Positions 44,982 to 53,465 of a DNA stretch of 64,000 nt are shown here, one piece after another. Source of the stretch: Candidatus Binatia bacterium. Lineage in GTDB: Bacteria; Desulfobacterota; Binatia; Bin18. The position numbers and the translations under genes were made by a program. The stretch covers positions 2,789,925-2,853,924 of the forward strand of contig OX638322.1 of NCBI GenBank assembly GCA_951812575.1, read 5' to 3'. How positions within the stretch are numbered: the first letter of the stretch is position 1; every line of letters begins with the position of its first letter. Under the pieces are notes generated by a model. The model searched no databases and was not told where the DNA came from. It saw nothing but the letters and a program-made list of their open reading frames with translations.

Positions 44982-45440
44982 ATGGATGTCGCTGAGCTCG
45001 AACAGAGATTAACCCGTATTGAGGACCTTGAGGCCATCAAGCAACTCAAGGCAACCTACTGCGATATTTGCGATGACGACCATAACCCGGAGCGTATCAC
45101 CACGATTTTTGCCGAAGACGGGATCTGGGAAGGCGCTGGTTTCGGCAAGGCCCAGGGCCATACAGCCATTCGCGAACTGTTCAAAAAATTCCAGACGCTG
45201 ATCAGCTTCTCCCAGCACCAGGTGATGAACCCGATCATCAAAATAGACGGCGACCGGGCCACGGGCATCTGGTACTTCTTCGGACCGTTCACGTTCTACA
45301 AGGATAATCAGGCCAAATGGCTGGCGGCGCGCTATGAGGACGATTACGTCAAAGTGAACGGAGAGTGGAAGATACAGCACCTCCGCGCGCGGGGCCGCAT
45401 GCACACGAACTACGAAGAGAGCTGGGCCAACAACGACTGA
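44982..45440 (+). CDS. SnoaL-like/NTF2-fold protein
   Basis: A 152-residue protein with the SnoaL/NTF2-like fold: a helical N terminus LEAIKQLKATYCDICDD, FAEDGIWEG, GHTAIRELFKKF, and a beta-sheet with KWLAARYEDDYVKVNGEWKIQHLRAR. Members of the family are cyclases, isomerases, dehydratases or ligand-binding proteins. A weak relation to the gene at 62186 is seen. It belongs to the operon that starts at 37617; AAGGAGAAAGAC lies before the ATG. Confidence 0.83.
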   Translation: MDVAELEQRLTRIEDLEAIKQLKATYCDICDDDHNPERITTIFAEDGIWEGAGFGKAQGHTAIRELFKKFQTLISFSQHQVMNPIIKIDGDRATGIWYFFGPFTFYKDNQAKWLAARYEDDYVKVNGEWKIQHLRARGRMHTNYEESWANND

Positions 45441-45491
45441 GCAAATCGGCGCGGCTGTGACTGGCTCGCGCATACGCACGGGGAGGCACCC

Positions 45492-46376
45492 ATGTTCACC
45501 ATAGGCAAGCTGTTTCATCTCACCCATGTTGTGGACGACCTCGAAGCCGTTGACCGATGGTATGACGACGTGTTCTCCGTCACGCGCTTCTATAACGGCT
45601 ATGAAGAGCTAGCTGGCCGCAACGCCTCCCTGATTGCCATCGGGGATGTCATCATGGAGCCGATGATGCCCGCCCGCGTGGAGAACCTCAGGAATCCGTC
45701 GGTGAAAAGATTTCACGATCGTTTCGGGCAGCACTTCCACTCCATCGCCTGGTATGTGGATGATGTTGCGGCCATTGCCGCCCGGCTCGATGCAGCCGAC
45801 CTGCGGCTGTATAACCTGGTCGGCAAAGAGGTAAAGCCGCCGTACGACACGGCGGCCATTTGGACGCACCCTCGACAGACACCCGGTCAACTGGAGTTTG
45901 CCCTGTCCGGCGATTACATCGCCGACCCACGGCTGGAACCGGGCTGGTCAAGCGACCCCTGGCGCCGGCATCCGCTCGGCATCCAGCGTGCCTCGCACAT
46001 CGGCGTAGTCGTCAGGGACCTGTCCGCGGCCAAGCGGCTGTATTGCGACATTCTGGACGGGACCCTGCTCCACGAGGAGCACACCGAGGGGCGCAAGCAG
46101 AGCGCCTTTGTGGCTGTTGGAGAAGATACGGTCGTGGAACTGGCCCAGCCGCTCTCTGCGACCAGCCCGGAAGGCCGAGAGCTGGAGCAAAACGGCGAGG
46201 GCATTTATTCCCTGATATTCAAGACCGCAGACCTTGGCCAAGCCCAGGATTTTCTGAGAGACAAGCAACTCCGACCCGAACCGGATGGCGCAGAGACCAT
46301 CATTCTCGGGCCGGAGCAAGCCTTTGGCATGGTAGTGGGCTTCACCCAGCGCACGTTGCCCAATGACCCGCGTTGA
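45492..46376 (+). CDS. two-domain VOC (glyoxalase-fold) protein
   Basis: A 294-residue protein with two vicinal-oxygen-chelate modules, at about 1-140 (LFHLTHVVDDLEAVDRWY at the start) and 165-290 (SHIGVVVRDLSAAKRLYCDILD). Such proteins are dioxygenases, lyases or isomerases using a metal bound by His and Glu. The actual reaction is unknown. It ends the run of co-directional genes. The convergent gene at 46422 follows after 45 nt. Confidence 0.85.
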   Translation: MFTIGKLFHLTHVVDDLEAVDRWYDDVFSVTRFYNGYEELAGRNASLIAIGDVIMEPMMPARVENLRNPSVKRFHDRFGQHFHSIAWYVDDVAAIAARLDAADLRLYNLVGKEVKPPYDTAAIWTHPRQTPGQLEFALSGDYIADPRLEPGWSSDPWRRHPLGIQRASHIGVVVRDLSAAKRLYCDILDGTLLHEEHTEGRKQSAFVAVGEDTVVELAQPLSATSPEGRELEQNGEGIYSLIFKTADLGQAQDFLRDKQLRPEPDGAETIILGPEQAFGMVVGFTQRTLPNDPR

Positions 46377-46421
46377 AGCTGGTTGATTCAGGTTCTGGAA
46401 CTGGTCCAAGAAGGTATTCCC

Positions 46422-47276
46422 TCACTCTGACTGTGGCTCCTGGCTTCTTTGCGCGCTATCAGAAAGTAAATGAGCACTCCCCGTAGCTGATGAAGATAAG
46501 TAAACTTCAAAGACGGGGTAGTGTCCTTGGCCAAGATTGGGCCGTGCCTCCTCGTAGTCGAAACGCTTCAAATTAGAGTTCCGTACTCTACGAAGTCCAG
46601 AGTCTCCATCATTGGGCATGTACGACATCATTATGTAGATGGCGTCAAAGTACTGAGGCCGGGGCAATTTGATCCTGTGCAAGTACTCCTCCAAGCGTCC
46701 TTTCCATAAGTTTTGTTCATCGGTCACGATCAGCAGAAAATACTTATCTAAGGAAATAAGCTCACCCTTTTCCTTCTGTTTCCGCATTTTCTTGTCCTTT
46801 TCCTGTACTATATCGGCTAGTTTGTTGCGGAACTTATCAAAGGACCAGTCCGCAGTGTTCGGCACTCTTACTTTCGGCCGACTCCTGCTCGCTTCTTCTA
46901 GGTGTTCTTTTGTCTTGTCGTCATCGACCTGACCGGGTGCGAGGAAGATGTTGATCTTGGATTCATCTTTGGCCTTCACATACTTTTTCCTCTCTTTTTC
47001 GTCGACTGTCAGCTCAGTCACTTCGACACCAATCCGCTCCCCATCCATCTCGGCAAGGCAGTCTGGGGGATCGTCGGGGTTCGTCTTGATTCCATGTATC
47101 GAGTGGTCTTGCTTGTTCAATTCATTGGCCCATTCTTGGGTTGCGGAGACTTCCATTGAATGTTGGGACTCTTTGTCAGCGTGCCAGAAGCTTGGGTACC
47201 CGCGCCCCTCTTGGGACTTAATGAACTCCTCCAATGCTTCGGCTCCTTCTTTATTTAGAGCTTTCTCATCAGTCAT
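46422..47276 (-). CDS. possible PD-(D/E)XK-like nuclease, unrecognised
   Basis: A 284-residue charged protein with lower GC than its neighbours. A candidate nuclease core is PPDCLAEMDGERIGVEVTEL (about residues 70-89), with Asp72 and Glu85-x-x-Glu88, and a basic helix after it. The rest is rich in Lys and Glu and includes a KYFLLIVTDEQ strand. No confident family is known to me. AAAAGGACAG precedes the ATG. It lies 58 nt downstream of a HicB-type antitoxin gene on the same strand. A defence or restriction-like role is speculative. Confidence 0.45.
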   Translation of the reverse strand: MTDEKALNKEGAEALEEFIKSQEGRGYPSFWHADKESQHSMEVSATQEWANELNKQDHSIHGIKTNPDDPPDCLAEMDGERIGVEVTELTVDEKERKKYVKAKDESKINIFLAPGQVDDDKTKEHLEEASRSRPKVRVPNTADWSFDKFRNKLADIVQEKDKKMRKQKEKGELISLDKYFLLIVTDEQNLWKGRLEEYLHRIKLPRPQYFDAIYIMMSYMPNDGDSGLRRVRNSNLKRFDYEEARPNLGQGHYPVFEVYLSSSATGSAHLLSDSAQRSQEPQSE

Positions 47277-47334
47277 GCTTCTGTCCTTTTTTGGACTCGG
47301 TCTGCATTGCCTTCGGGCTGGACGAACGAGAGTG

Positions 47335-47772
47335 TCACGCTACCGCCCGGTCTCCCACCACTAAGCCGCGTCCAACGGCGCGCAAGGCCGCTTCAACGCT
47401 GCTGATGTGTGAGCGATGATTGGGATTGATTAGCCTACGGACTGCGGACTCGCTCAAGCCCAGACGCTTGGCTAGGGCAACATTGGTAATACCTTGGCGG
47501 CGCATGGCCGTGTAGAGCGCCAATTTGGCGGCAACGATGGACGGGAGGGCAACCAAGACTTGGCCGCCTATGGCAGTGCTTGGGATTGGGATGTCCTCAC
47601 GGTTCTCGACGTATGTACCGAGCGCGACGGCTAGGGCGTCCTCGGCCAGAACAAGGGATTCCTCTTTGGTTCGTGCGCCGGTGATGGCCTCGGGAACGTC
47701 GGAGAAGGTCACAACGTATCCTTTGCCCTCTTCGACGTCAGGGGTGAGGTCGCATGGATAGACGTATTGCAT
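47335..47772 (-). CDS. HicB-family antitoxin with C-terminal HTH
   Basis: A 145-residue protein. The N-terminal half is a HicB ribonuclease-H-like domain with CDLTPDVEEGKGYVVTFSD and GARTKEESLVLAEDALAVAL. The C-terminal half is a helix-turn-helix with GITNVALAKRLGLSESAVRRL. No HicA toxin (short dsRBD-like protein) is visible on either side. It may act alone as a regulator or control an unlinked toxin. A GGGGGAGG site precedes the ATG at 47772. Confidence 0.85.
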   Translation of the reverse strand: MQYVYPCDLTPDVEEGKGYVVTFSDVPEAITGARTKEESLVLAEDALAVALGTYVENREDIPIPSTAIGGQVLVALPSIVAAKLALYTAMRRQGITNVALAKRLGLSESAVRRLINPNHRSHISSVEAALRAVGRGLVVGDRAVA

Positions 47773-47835
47773 GATTCCTCCCCCAGTCCGCAAGTCGGAT
47801 GAGCCGCAGGCGTCATCCGACACTACTGGATAAAG

Positions 47836-49056
47836 TCATCCGCCCACTGCCGCCACGCCGTCACGCACCAGCGCGGCTATGGCCGCTTCGTCATACCCCA
47901 GGTCGCGCAGGATTTCGCCGGTATGATCGCCTAACTGCGGCGCCGGGGTTGGGGTTCGCTTTTCACCGTCGGTCGTAAAAATGGGGCTGTTGACGGTCGT
48001 CAGCTTGCCGTGCCCAGGGTACTCCATGTCCACGAATGCGCCGGCGGCCCGCATCTGGGGGTCTTCGACCACTTCGTCCCGCACGGGCAGGGGAGCCCAT
48101 TTGATGTCGGCCTGCTTGAACAGTACCCGCCACTCATCGAGATCCCGCGTTTCAAACTGGCCCTGTAAAATGGCAAAGAGGGCCGCTGCATTCTCCGCTC
48201 TGGCCTCGTTGGTGGCAAACAGCGGGTTGGTGGCCAGTTCGGCCTGGCCGAGGGCCTTACACAGATTGGGGAGTTCCTTGTCGGGGTCGAGCAGGATGGC
48301 CAGGAAGGCTTTGCCGTCACGACTCCGATAGCCGGCGGCTAACGGGTTCGGCGGCGTACCGTCTTCGCCGCGTTCCGGAAAGGTGGCATTGCAGAATTTG
48401 GCCTGGAGGTCGCAGGCGTTGGCCCAGGCTCCGCTGGCCAGCAACGAGGTCCCGACTTTTAGGCCCCGTCCGGTCCGTTCGCGCTGATACAGGCCGAGCA
48501 TAATCGCGCTAAACAGAGATACCGAGGTCGGGTGGTCGCCCATGCCCGGACGCGGGCCGCCCGGTGTGCCGTCCATGCCTACGACGCTCATCATCAGGCC
48601 CGAGCGCGCCCAATAGGCCAGGGCGTCAAATGTCGGTGCGTCGGCGTCCTCGCCCGCATCTCCGTAGCCGCTCAGATGGGCATAGATGAGCCGCTCGTTT
48701 TCCGGCTGAAGGTCAGCCCAGGTCAGCCGGAACTTTTCGAGCAGCGGATGCTGGTAGTTGGAGACAAACACGTCCGCGGTTTTGACCAGCCGAATGAGCA
48801 CCTCTCTGCCCTGGGGTGAAGCCAGGTCGAGGGCGACGCTCTTCTTGTTCCGACTGGTCAGAATCCAGCCCCAGTTGAGGTCTGCCTTGGCAAAGCCCGG
48901 TAAATCCGACATGGAGCGGTAGAGGTCTCCGCCCTGCGGTCGCTCGATCTTCAACACCTCGGCCCCGAAATCCGACATGATGGTCGTTGAGGCCGGCCCG
49001 GCAACATAGGTCCCGCAGTCGATCACTCGCAGTCCTGATAGAATTCCGTTGTCCAT
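47836..49056 (-). CDS. CaiB/BaiF-type CoA-transferase
   Basis: A 406-residue class III CoA-transferase. It begins LSGLRVIDCGTYVAGPASTTIMSDFGAEVLKIE, followed by LNWGWILTSRNKKSVALDL and VFVSNYQHP. The catalytic aspartate is probably in PTFDALAYWARSG. These enzymes move CoA between carboxylic acids. The ATG at 49056 follows AGGGAG at good distance, so the longer frame is not used. A STAS gene starts in the opposite direction. Confidence 0.9.
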   Translation of the reverse strand: MDNGILSGLRVIDCGTYVAGPASTTIMSDFGAEVLKIERPQGGDLYRSMSDLPGFAKADLNWGWILTSRNKKSVALDLASPQGREVLIRLVKTADVFVSNYQHPLLEKFRLTWADLQPENERLIYAHLSGYGDAGEDADAPTFDALAYWARSGLMMSVVGMDGTPGGPRPGMGDHPTSVSLFSAIMLGLYQRERTGRGLKVGTSLLASGAWANACDLQAKFCNATFPERGEDGTPPNPLAAGYRSRDGKAFLAILLDPDKELPNLCKALGQAELATNPLFATNEARAENAAALFAILQGQFETRDLDEWRVLFKQADIKWAPLPVRDEVVEDPQMRAAGAFVDMEYPGHGKLTTVNSPIFTTDGEKRTPTPAPQLGDHTGEILRDLGYDEAAIAALVRDGVAAVGG

Positions 49057-49269
49057 ATGCATCTCCCTGTTCGATTGTAGTGTCCAGTCCCCTGACTTCG
49101 GGGTATTCTGCCAGCAATTGCCCGCCTCGCCAAGAGTGATAATTGCTACGGACAGGCTCTGCCAGTGGCCCAGAAATGGGTTGCCGCCCACCGGTCACTG
49201 TGCTATCCCTGCCTCAGCCAGACGGCTGAACGCGACGAGTCGGCCGAGATTGAAGAGAAAGGCTGCCCA

Positions 49270-49605
49270 ATGAAGATTGAAGAGCAAACGATAGGCTCCA
49301 TGGTTGTTGTCTCACTGGATGGGCGGGTAGACGGTTCCACTGCACCGGATCTGGAGAAGCACATTTCGGCAGTCGTTGAACGCGGTGATACTCAGATATT
49401 GCTCGATTGCAGCCAGATGGATTACATCAGCAGCGCCGGTCTGCGCGTCGTGCTTGTGGGTGCCAAAAAATGCCAACAGGGTGGCGGGAAATTGACGCTC
49501 TGCACGCTCCGGGCCACCTGCAAATCCGTCATGGAGGTCAGCGGGTTCCTGACCATGCTCGACTATTACGACACCCGTGAGGGCGCCCTGGCCGCACAAT
49601 CCTGA
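49270..49605 (+). CDS. STAS-domain anti-sigma factor antagonist, tandem copy 1
   Basis: A 111-residue STAS protein of the anti-anti-sigma group. The signature is LDGRVDGSTAPDLEKHI, then LLDCSQMDYISSAGLRVVL, where the second Ser of ISSAG is the usual phosphorylation site. A nearly identical gene follows 10 nt later, so it is one of a tandem pair. No anti-sigma kinase or phosphatase lies nearby. Confidence 0.9.
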   Translation: MKIEEQTIGSMVVVSLDGRVDGSTAPDLEKHISAVVERGDTQILLDCSQMDYISSAGLRVVLVGAKKCQQGGGKLTLCTLRATCKSVMEVSGFLTMLDYYDTREGALAAQS

Positions 49606-49615
49606 GGACGCGTCA

Positions 49616-49951
49616 TTGAAGATTGAAGAGCAAACGGTAGACTCTGTAGTTGTTGTTTCACTGGACGGGCGTATCGACGGTTCCACCGCACCGGACCTGG
49701 AGAAGTATATCTCGGGCGTCGTTGAACGCGGTAATACCCGGATATTGCTCGACTGCAGCAAGATGGATTACATCGGCAGCGCCGGTCTGCGTATCATGCT
49801 TGTGGGTGCCAAAAGATGCCAACAGGGTGGCGGCAAGCTGATGCTCTGTACGCTTCGGGCGACCTGCAAACCCGTCATGGAGGGCAGCGGCTTCCTGACC
49901 ATGCTCGACTACTACGACACCCGTGAGAGCGCCCTGGCGGCTCAGTCCTGA
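49616..49951 (+). CDS. STAS-domain anti-sigma factor antagonist, tandem copy 2
   Basis: The second copy of the pair, also 111 residues, starting at a TTG that aligns exactly with the ATG of copy 1, with CTGAGGA upstream. By eye 94 of 111 residues agree. The site is DYIGSAGLRIML, so the phosphorylatable Ser is kept while the preceding Ser became Gly. Divergence after duplication could separate the partners. The GPP34 gene follows after 9 nt. Confidence 0.87.
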   Translation: MKIEEQTVDSVVVVSLDGRIDGSTAPDLEKYISGVVERGNTRILLDCSKMDYIGSAGLRIMLVGAKRCQQGGGKLMLCTLRATCKPVMEGSGFLTMLDYYDTRESALAAQS

Positions 49952-49960
49952 GGACATGTT

Positions 49961-50614
49961 ATGCTGACCTTTGCCGAAGAGATCATGCTGTTAATGCTGG
50001 ACGACGACGGGGTCTTCCTGCCGACCCGTGGAGGGGCGGTGGAATACATCCTGGCCGGTGCGGTGTTGATGGACCTGGCCTTTGCCAACCGCATCGACAA
50101 CGATCTTGAGCAACTCACCTGTCTTGACACGACACCGACCGGAAACCCGATCCTCGATCAGGCCTTGGCGCATATTGCGAATGCTGGCGAGACTAAGGAT
50201 ACCAGGGGTTGGATAGAGACCCTGGCCGGTCAGGAGACGACCGAAATCCGGCAGCAGGCGTTAGCTCGCTTGATTGAGCGTGGCATTCTGGAGTCCCAGG
50301 ACAAGAAGTTCCTGTGGGTCTTCCGGGCGCGACGCTATCCGACGATCGACGGACGTGTCGAACGTGAGGTCAGACTGCGGATTTCGGATGTGTTGCTGTC
50401 CGATGATATCCCCGATCCCAGGGATGTGGCCATGATCTGTCTGGTCGACGCCTCCGGATTCCTGCGCGATATCTTCACCGCCCGGGAACTCGAACGGGCG
50501 ACTCCCCGTGTCGAGCAGTTGCGCAAAATGGACCTGATCGGCCACGAAGTCGGCAGCGTGATCGCCGAAATTGAGCGCTCGGTCATGATGGCCATGGCCA
50601 TCTCGCCGCACTGA
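49961..50614 (+). CDS. GPP34/GOLPH3-like protein
   Basis: A 217-residue bacterial member of the GOLPH3/VPS74 family (GPP34). The opening TFAEEIMLLMLDDDGVFLP and the helices AGAVLMDLAFANRIDND, then ALARLIERGILES, fit the family. In eukaryotes the fold binds phosphatidylinositol 4-phosphate at the Golgi; in bacteria such proteins are widespread and mostly uncharacterised. It directly follows two STAS genes, a combination that suggests shared regulation or a membrane-linked role. Confidence 0.85.
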   Translation: MLTFAEEIMLLMLDDDGVFLPTRGGAVEYILAGAVLMDLAFANRIDNDLEQLTCLDTTPTGNPILDQALAHIANAGETKDTRGWIETLAGQETTEIRQQALARLIERGILESQDKKFLWVFRARRYPTIDGRVEREVRLRISDVLLSDDIPDPRDVAMICLVDASGFLRDIFTARELERATPRVEQLRKMDLIGHEVGSVIAEIERSVMMAMAISPH

Positions 50615-50689
50615 GTTGGTCACAACAGCGGTGTCCGGAGCACCGTCTCGTCTCACTGCATTAGCTGACCGGAAACGATGGAGGAAGTC

Positions 50690-51919
50690 ATGGGTGAAGC
50701 CTGGATTATTGATGCCGTTCGCACCCCGCGCGGACGGGGAAAGAAGGATGGTGCGCTGGCAGGGGTCCATCCCCAGGAGCTCATGGCGCAAGTCCTGAAT
50801 GCCACAAAGGAACGAAACGACCTGGACCCGAGCGAGGTTGACGACGTAGTGGTCGGCTGTGTAACGGCCTATGGCGAACAGGCCATGTGCATCGCCCGGA
50901 TGTCCGTGCTGGCAGCCGAGTGGCCGAACGATTCGACCGGGGTGACGATTAACCGTTTCTGCGGCTCGGGACAGCAGGCGGTCAATTTTGCGGCCATGGG
51001 CATCAAGTCCGGTGAGCAGGACCTGGTGGTTGCCGGTGGGGTGGAGTCCATGTCCCGCGTGCCGATGAATGCGGACCGCGGTGGGATTGACGGCCATAAT
51101 CGGCATCTGCGCCAACTCCATCCGCTTGTCCAGCAAGGCATCTCAGGCGATTTGATTGCCACCCGAGAGGGCTTCAGCCGCGAAGATTGTGACACCTTCG
51201 CGCTGTCGAGCCAGCAGCGCTACACCCGCGCTCATAAAGAGGGCCGCCTGAAAAAGAGCCTGATTCCCGTGCGCGGTGCGGACGGCACGCCGGTTCTGGA
51301 ACACGACGAATATCCACGACCAAACACGACGCTTGAGGGACTGGGTCAACTGCCGCCGTCCTTTGCGAAACTGGGAGAGTATGTCCAAAAGGGCGACACG
51401 CTGAGTTTCGACGAAAAGGCGCTGTCTCGCTACACGGACGTGCAAGAGATCAACCATGTGCATCACGCCGGCAATTCTTCAGGCATTGTTGACGGTGCGG
51501 GAGCCCTGCTGCTCGCCTCTCCGGAGTATGCCCGCAGCCACGGTATGAAGCCGCGCGCTCGGATTGTCGCCACTGCCACTGCGGGGGATGAGCCCATTAT
51601 CATGTTGACCGCACCGGTTCCGGCGACCAAAAAAGTCCTCAAAAAAGCCGGTATGACGATCAAGGATATTGACCTGATTGAGATCAACGAGGCGTTTGCG
51701 GTTGTCCCCCTGAAAACCATGCGCGACTGTGATATGGACCCGGACACGGTTAACGTCAACGGTGGGGCGATCGCTCTCGGTCATCCGCTCGGTGCCACCG
51801 GCAGCATGCTCATGGGTACCGTTCTCGACGAACTCGAACGTCAGGATAAAACCACCGGGCTCGTCACCATGTGTATCGGTGGCGGCATGGGCATTGCCAC
51901 GATTATCGAACGGATCTGA
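50690..51919 (+). CDS. thiolase (acetyl-CoA C-acyltransferase)
   Basis: A 409-residue thiolase II. The nucleophilic Cys lies in [11 protein letters not shown], His in [14 protein letters not shown] and the second Cys in TMCIGGGMG. The N-terminal [20 protein letters not shown] is typical. It condenses or cleaves acyl-CoAs in beta-oxidation or related pathways. An ATG at 50678 would place the Shine-Dalgarno GGAGGAAG inside the gene, so 50690 is preferred. Confidence 0.92.
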   Translation: MGEAWIIDAVRTPRGRGKKDGALAGVHPQELMAQVLNATKERNDLDPSEVDDVVVGCVTAYGEQAMCIARMSVLAAEWPNDSTGVTINRFCGSGQQAVNFAAMGIKSGEQDLVVAGGVESMSRVPMNADRGGIDGHNRHLRQLHPLVQQGISGDLIATREGFSREDCDTFALSSQQRYTRAHKEGRLKKSLIPVRGADGTPVLEHDEYPRPNTTLEGLGQLPPSFAKLGEYVQKGDTLSFDEKALSRYTDVQEINHVHHAGNSSGIVDGAGALLLASPEYARSHGMKPRARIVATATAGDEPIIMLTAPVPATKKVLKKAGMTIKDIDLIEINEAFAVVPLKTMRDCDMDPDTVNVNGGAIALGHPLGATGSMLMGTVLDELERQDKTTGLVTMCIGGGMGIATIIERI

Positions 51920-52006
51920 GGGTGCTGTTTGACGACAGCTCCGAACCGTTCCGGTAAGCTGGCCAAGAGAAGAGGGTGGGCCGGCCTGACCCACCCGTAG
52001 CACGCG

Positions 52007-52603
52007 CTATTTTGCTGTGGACAGAGCGGGGGATGGGGTCACGTCTACGCCAACCTCCCGATGCTCCGGGACTTCACACACCTTCGGGTCGGCGTCAAAC
52101 ACGCGCAGCAGCCGGCCAAAGGCGATGTCATATCCAATCACAATGCCAAGCTCTACGATCTCGGCGTCGGTAAAATGTTGCTGGAGCCCGATAAAGAACT
52201 CGTCATTATCCATCGAGTCATAGTCAACGGCCAGCTTTTCGGCATAGCGGAGGGCACTCTTCTCGCGCGGAGTAAAGGCCGGGCTGTTTTCGTAATCCTC
52301 AAGCTGGGCGATTTTTTCTTCGGTCAGTCCTTTGCGCATCACCGATGCGTAGCGAAAGCCCTGTCAAAATAAACACCCGTTCAGATAGGCAATTTTGATG
52401 CGCACCAACTCCTTGAGCGGTGGCTCGACAACGCCTCCCTCGAACATATCGACATAGGCTCGCCACATGGGCTCAACGACCTCCTGACGGTGGGCCATCA
52501 TACTCAAAAAGTTGACATAGCCGTCAGCGTCCTTTACCCGTTCCACCAGTTGCGCATACTGCGGACTCATCTGCTTGCGGTCAACGAGACTGAGCCGTGC
52601 CAT
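52007..52603 (-). CDS. carboxymuconolactone decarboxylase/AhpD-like protein with in-frame UGA (putative selenoprotein)
   Basis: A 198-residue CMD-family protein if one TGA is read through. The first 79 codons from the ATG at 52603 (GAGGAGGGACACT upstream) end with LVRIKIAYLNGCLF, where Cys77 is the first cysteine of the family CxxC motif. The next codon, at 52366-52364, is TGA at the place of the second cysteine. The frame goes on without shift as QGFRYASVMRKGLTEE and ends at 52007 with normal CMD features. A SECIS-like hairpin starts just downstream. This fits selenocysteine (CxxU). A sequencing error or nonsense mutation, TGC or TGT to TGA, is the alternative. AhpD-like and CMD selenoproteins have been described in marine metagenomes. 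Confidence 0.78.
52330..52366 (-). promoter_or_regulatory. bacterial SECIS-like hairpin after the in-frame UGA
   Basis: On the minus strand the UGA (52366-52364) is followed after 20 nt by a GGU apical loop. The upper stem is CGCATC paired with GATGCG (six pairs). Below an asymmetric internal loop (five bases against one), CTTT pairs with AAAG. The spacing of 16-37 nt from UGA to loop and a G among the first two loop bases are features described for bacterial SECIS elements. Confidence 0.7.
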
Positions 52604-52784
52604 AGTGTCCCTCCTCTCGCTCAATGTTCACTGAAAAAAGGATGTGTACTCCCCGCGATCTCCTCGTGCCTCCGTCCTAGTGCACGGGAATGGCCGCTGT
52701 CAAGCGAGAACGGGTCTCCTCATCCGCCTTTTTCCTGATAATGATGAAATGTCTTCGTATCCTACCTGAAAGGATTGCCGGGGT

Positions 52785-53462
52785 ATGAGCGAACGCCTGT
52801 TGTTTGAAGAAAGCATTCTCCCGTATCGGGTCACGCCACAACTCGTCGTGCGTTTGATTGAGCTCCGCAACGTCCAGCCCGATTTTTCCCGCTGTCCGTA
52901 CTGTGGCGCGAACGACTACTGGCATCTGGCTTGGCCAGCCAGCCTCGCCCTGTCGCAGTATCTCGCCTCGACCTATCCCGCCGAGTGGTGGCGCGAGAAG
53001 CATGCCTTGGTGATTGGCTGCGGGGTCGGGCTGGAGAGTGTGGTGTTGGCTTCACTGGGCGCGCGTGTCACCGCGCTTGACCATATTCCCGAGTCTCTGC
53101 GGCTGGTCCAGCGGAATTGTGCACTTAACACCGTCCCCCGCGTTCAGGAACAGTGCCGCTGCTGGCTGGATGAGAATAGCGTGCGGCAGCTTGGCCAGTA
53201 CGATGTGCTTGTCGGGGCTGACGTGCTGTACGAGGCGGTCGACGGCGGCTGGATGTATAAGCTCTTGGCGGCCACGCTTAAAACGGGCGGCAGGGCTTTT
53301 TTTGGCGACCCGCGACGGGAGGGGGTCGAAAAATTTTTGGAACAGCTTGCGGGCTCACGCCTTCACGTCCAAGTCCAGCACCGCGAGACGGCCTGGATGG
53401 CTGGACGTGAAGAGGTCGATGTGTATGCAATCCGGTCGGGCCGGTCGGGCCGGTCGGGATAG
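52785..53462 (+). CDS. class I SAM-dependent methyltransferase
   Basis: A 225-residue Rossmann methyltransferase. The SAM loop is ALVIGCGVGLES, motif II is VTALDHIPESL, and YDVLVGADVLYEA is the acidic loop. The YWHLAWPASLALSQYL segment resembles the ETFB/METTL-type lysine methyltransferase group, so a protein substrate is possible. The last residues, SGRSGRSG, come from three copies of a 9-bp repeat (53433-53459). A run of CPYC before the core may bind zinc. Confidence 0.84.
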   Translation: MSERLLFEESILPYRVTPQLVVRLIELRNVQPDFSRCPYCGANDYWHLAWPASLALSQYLASTYPAEWWREKHALVIGCGVGLESVVLASLGARVTALDHIPESLRLVQRNCALNTVPRVQEQCRCWLDENSVRQLGQYDVLVGADVLYEAVDGGWMYKLLAATLKTGGRAFFGDPRREGVEKFLEQLAGSRLHVQVQHRETAWMAGREEVDVYAIRSGRSGRSG

Positions 53463-53465
53463 CGG

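Noticed and set aside
52007..52624. Frameshift or two separate genes in the CMD region
   Set aside because: Both parts lie in one frame with only the TGA between them, and the second part has no ribosome site of its own.
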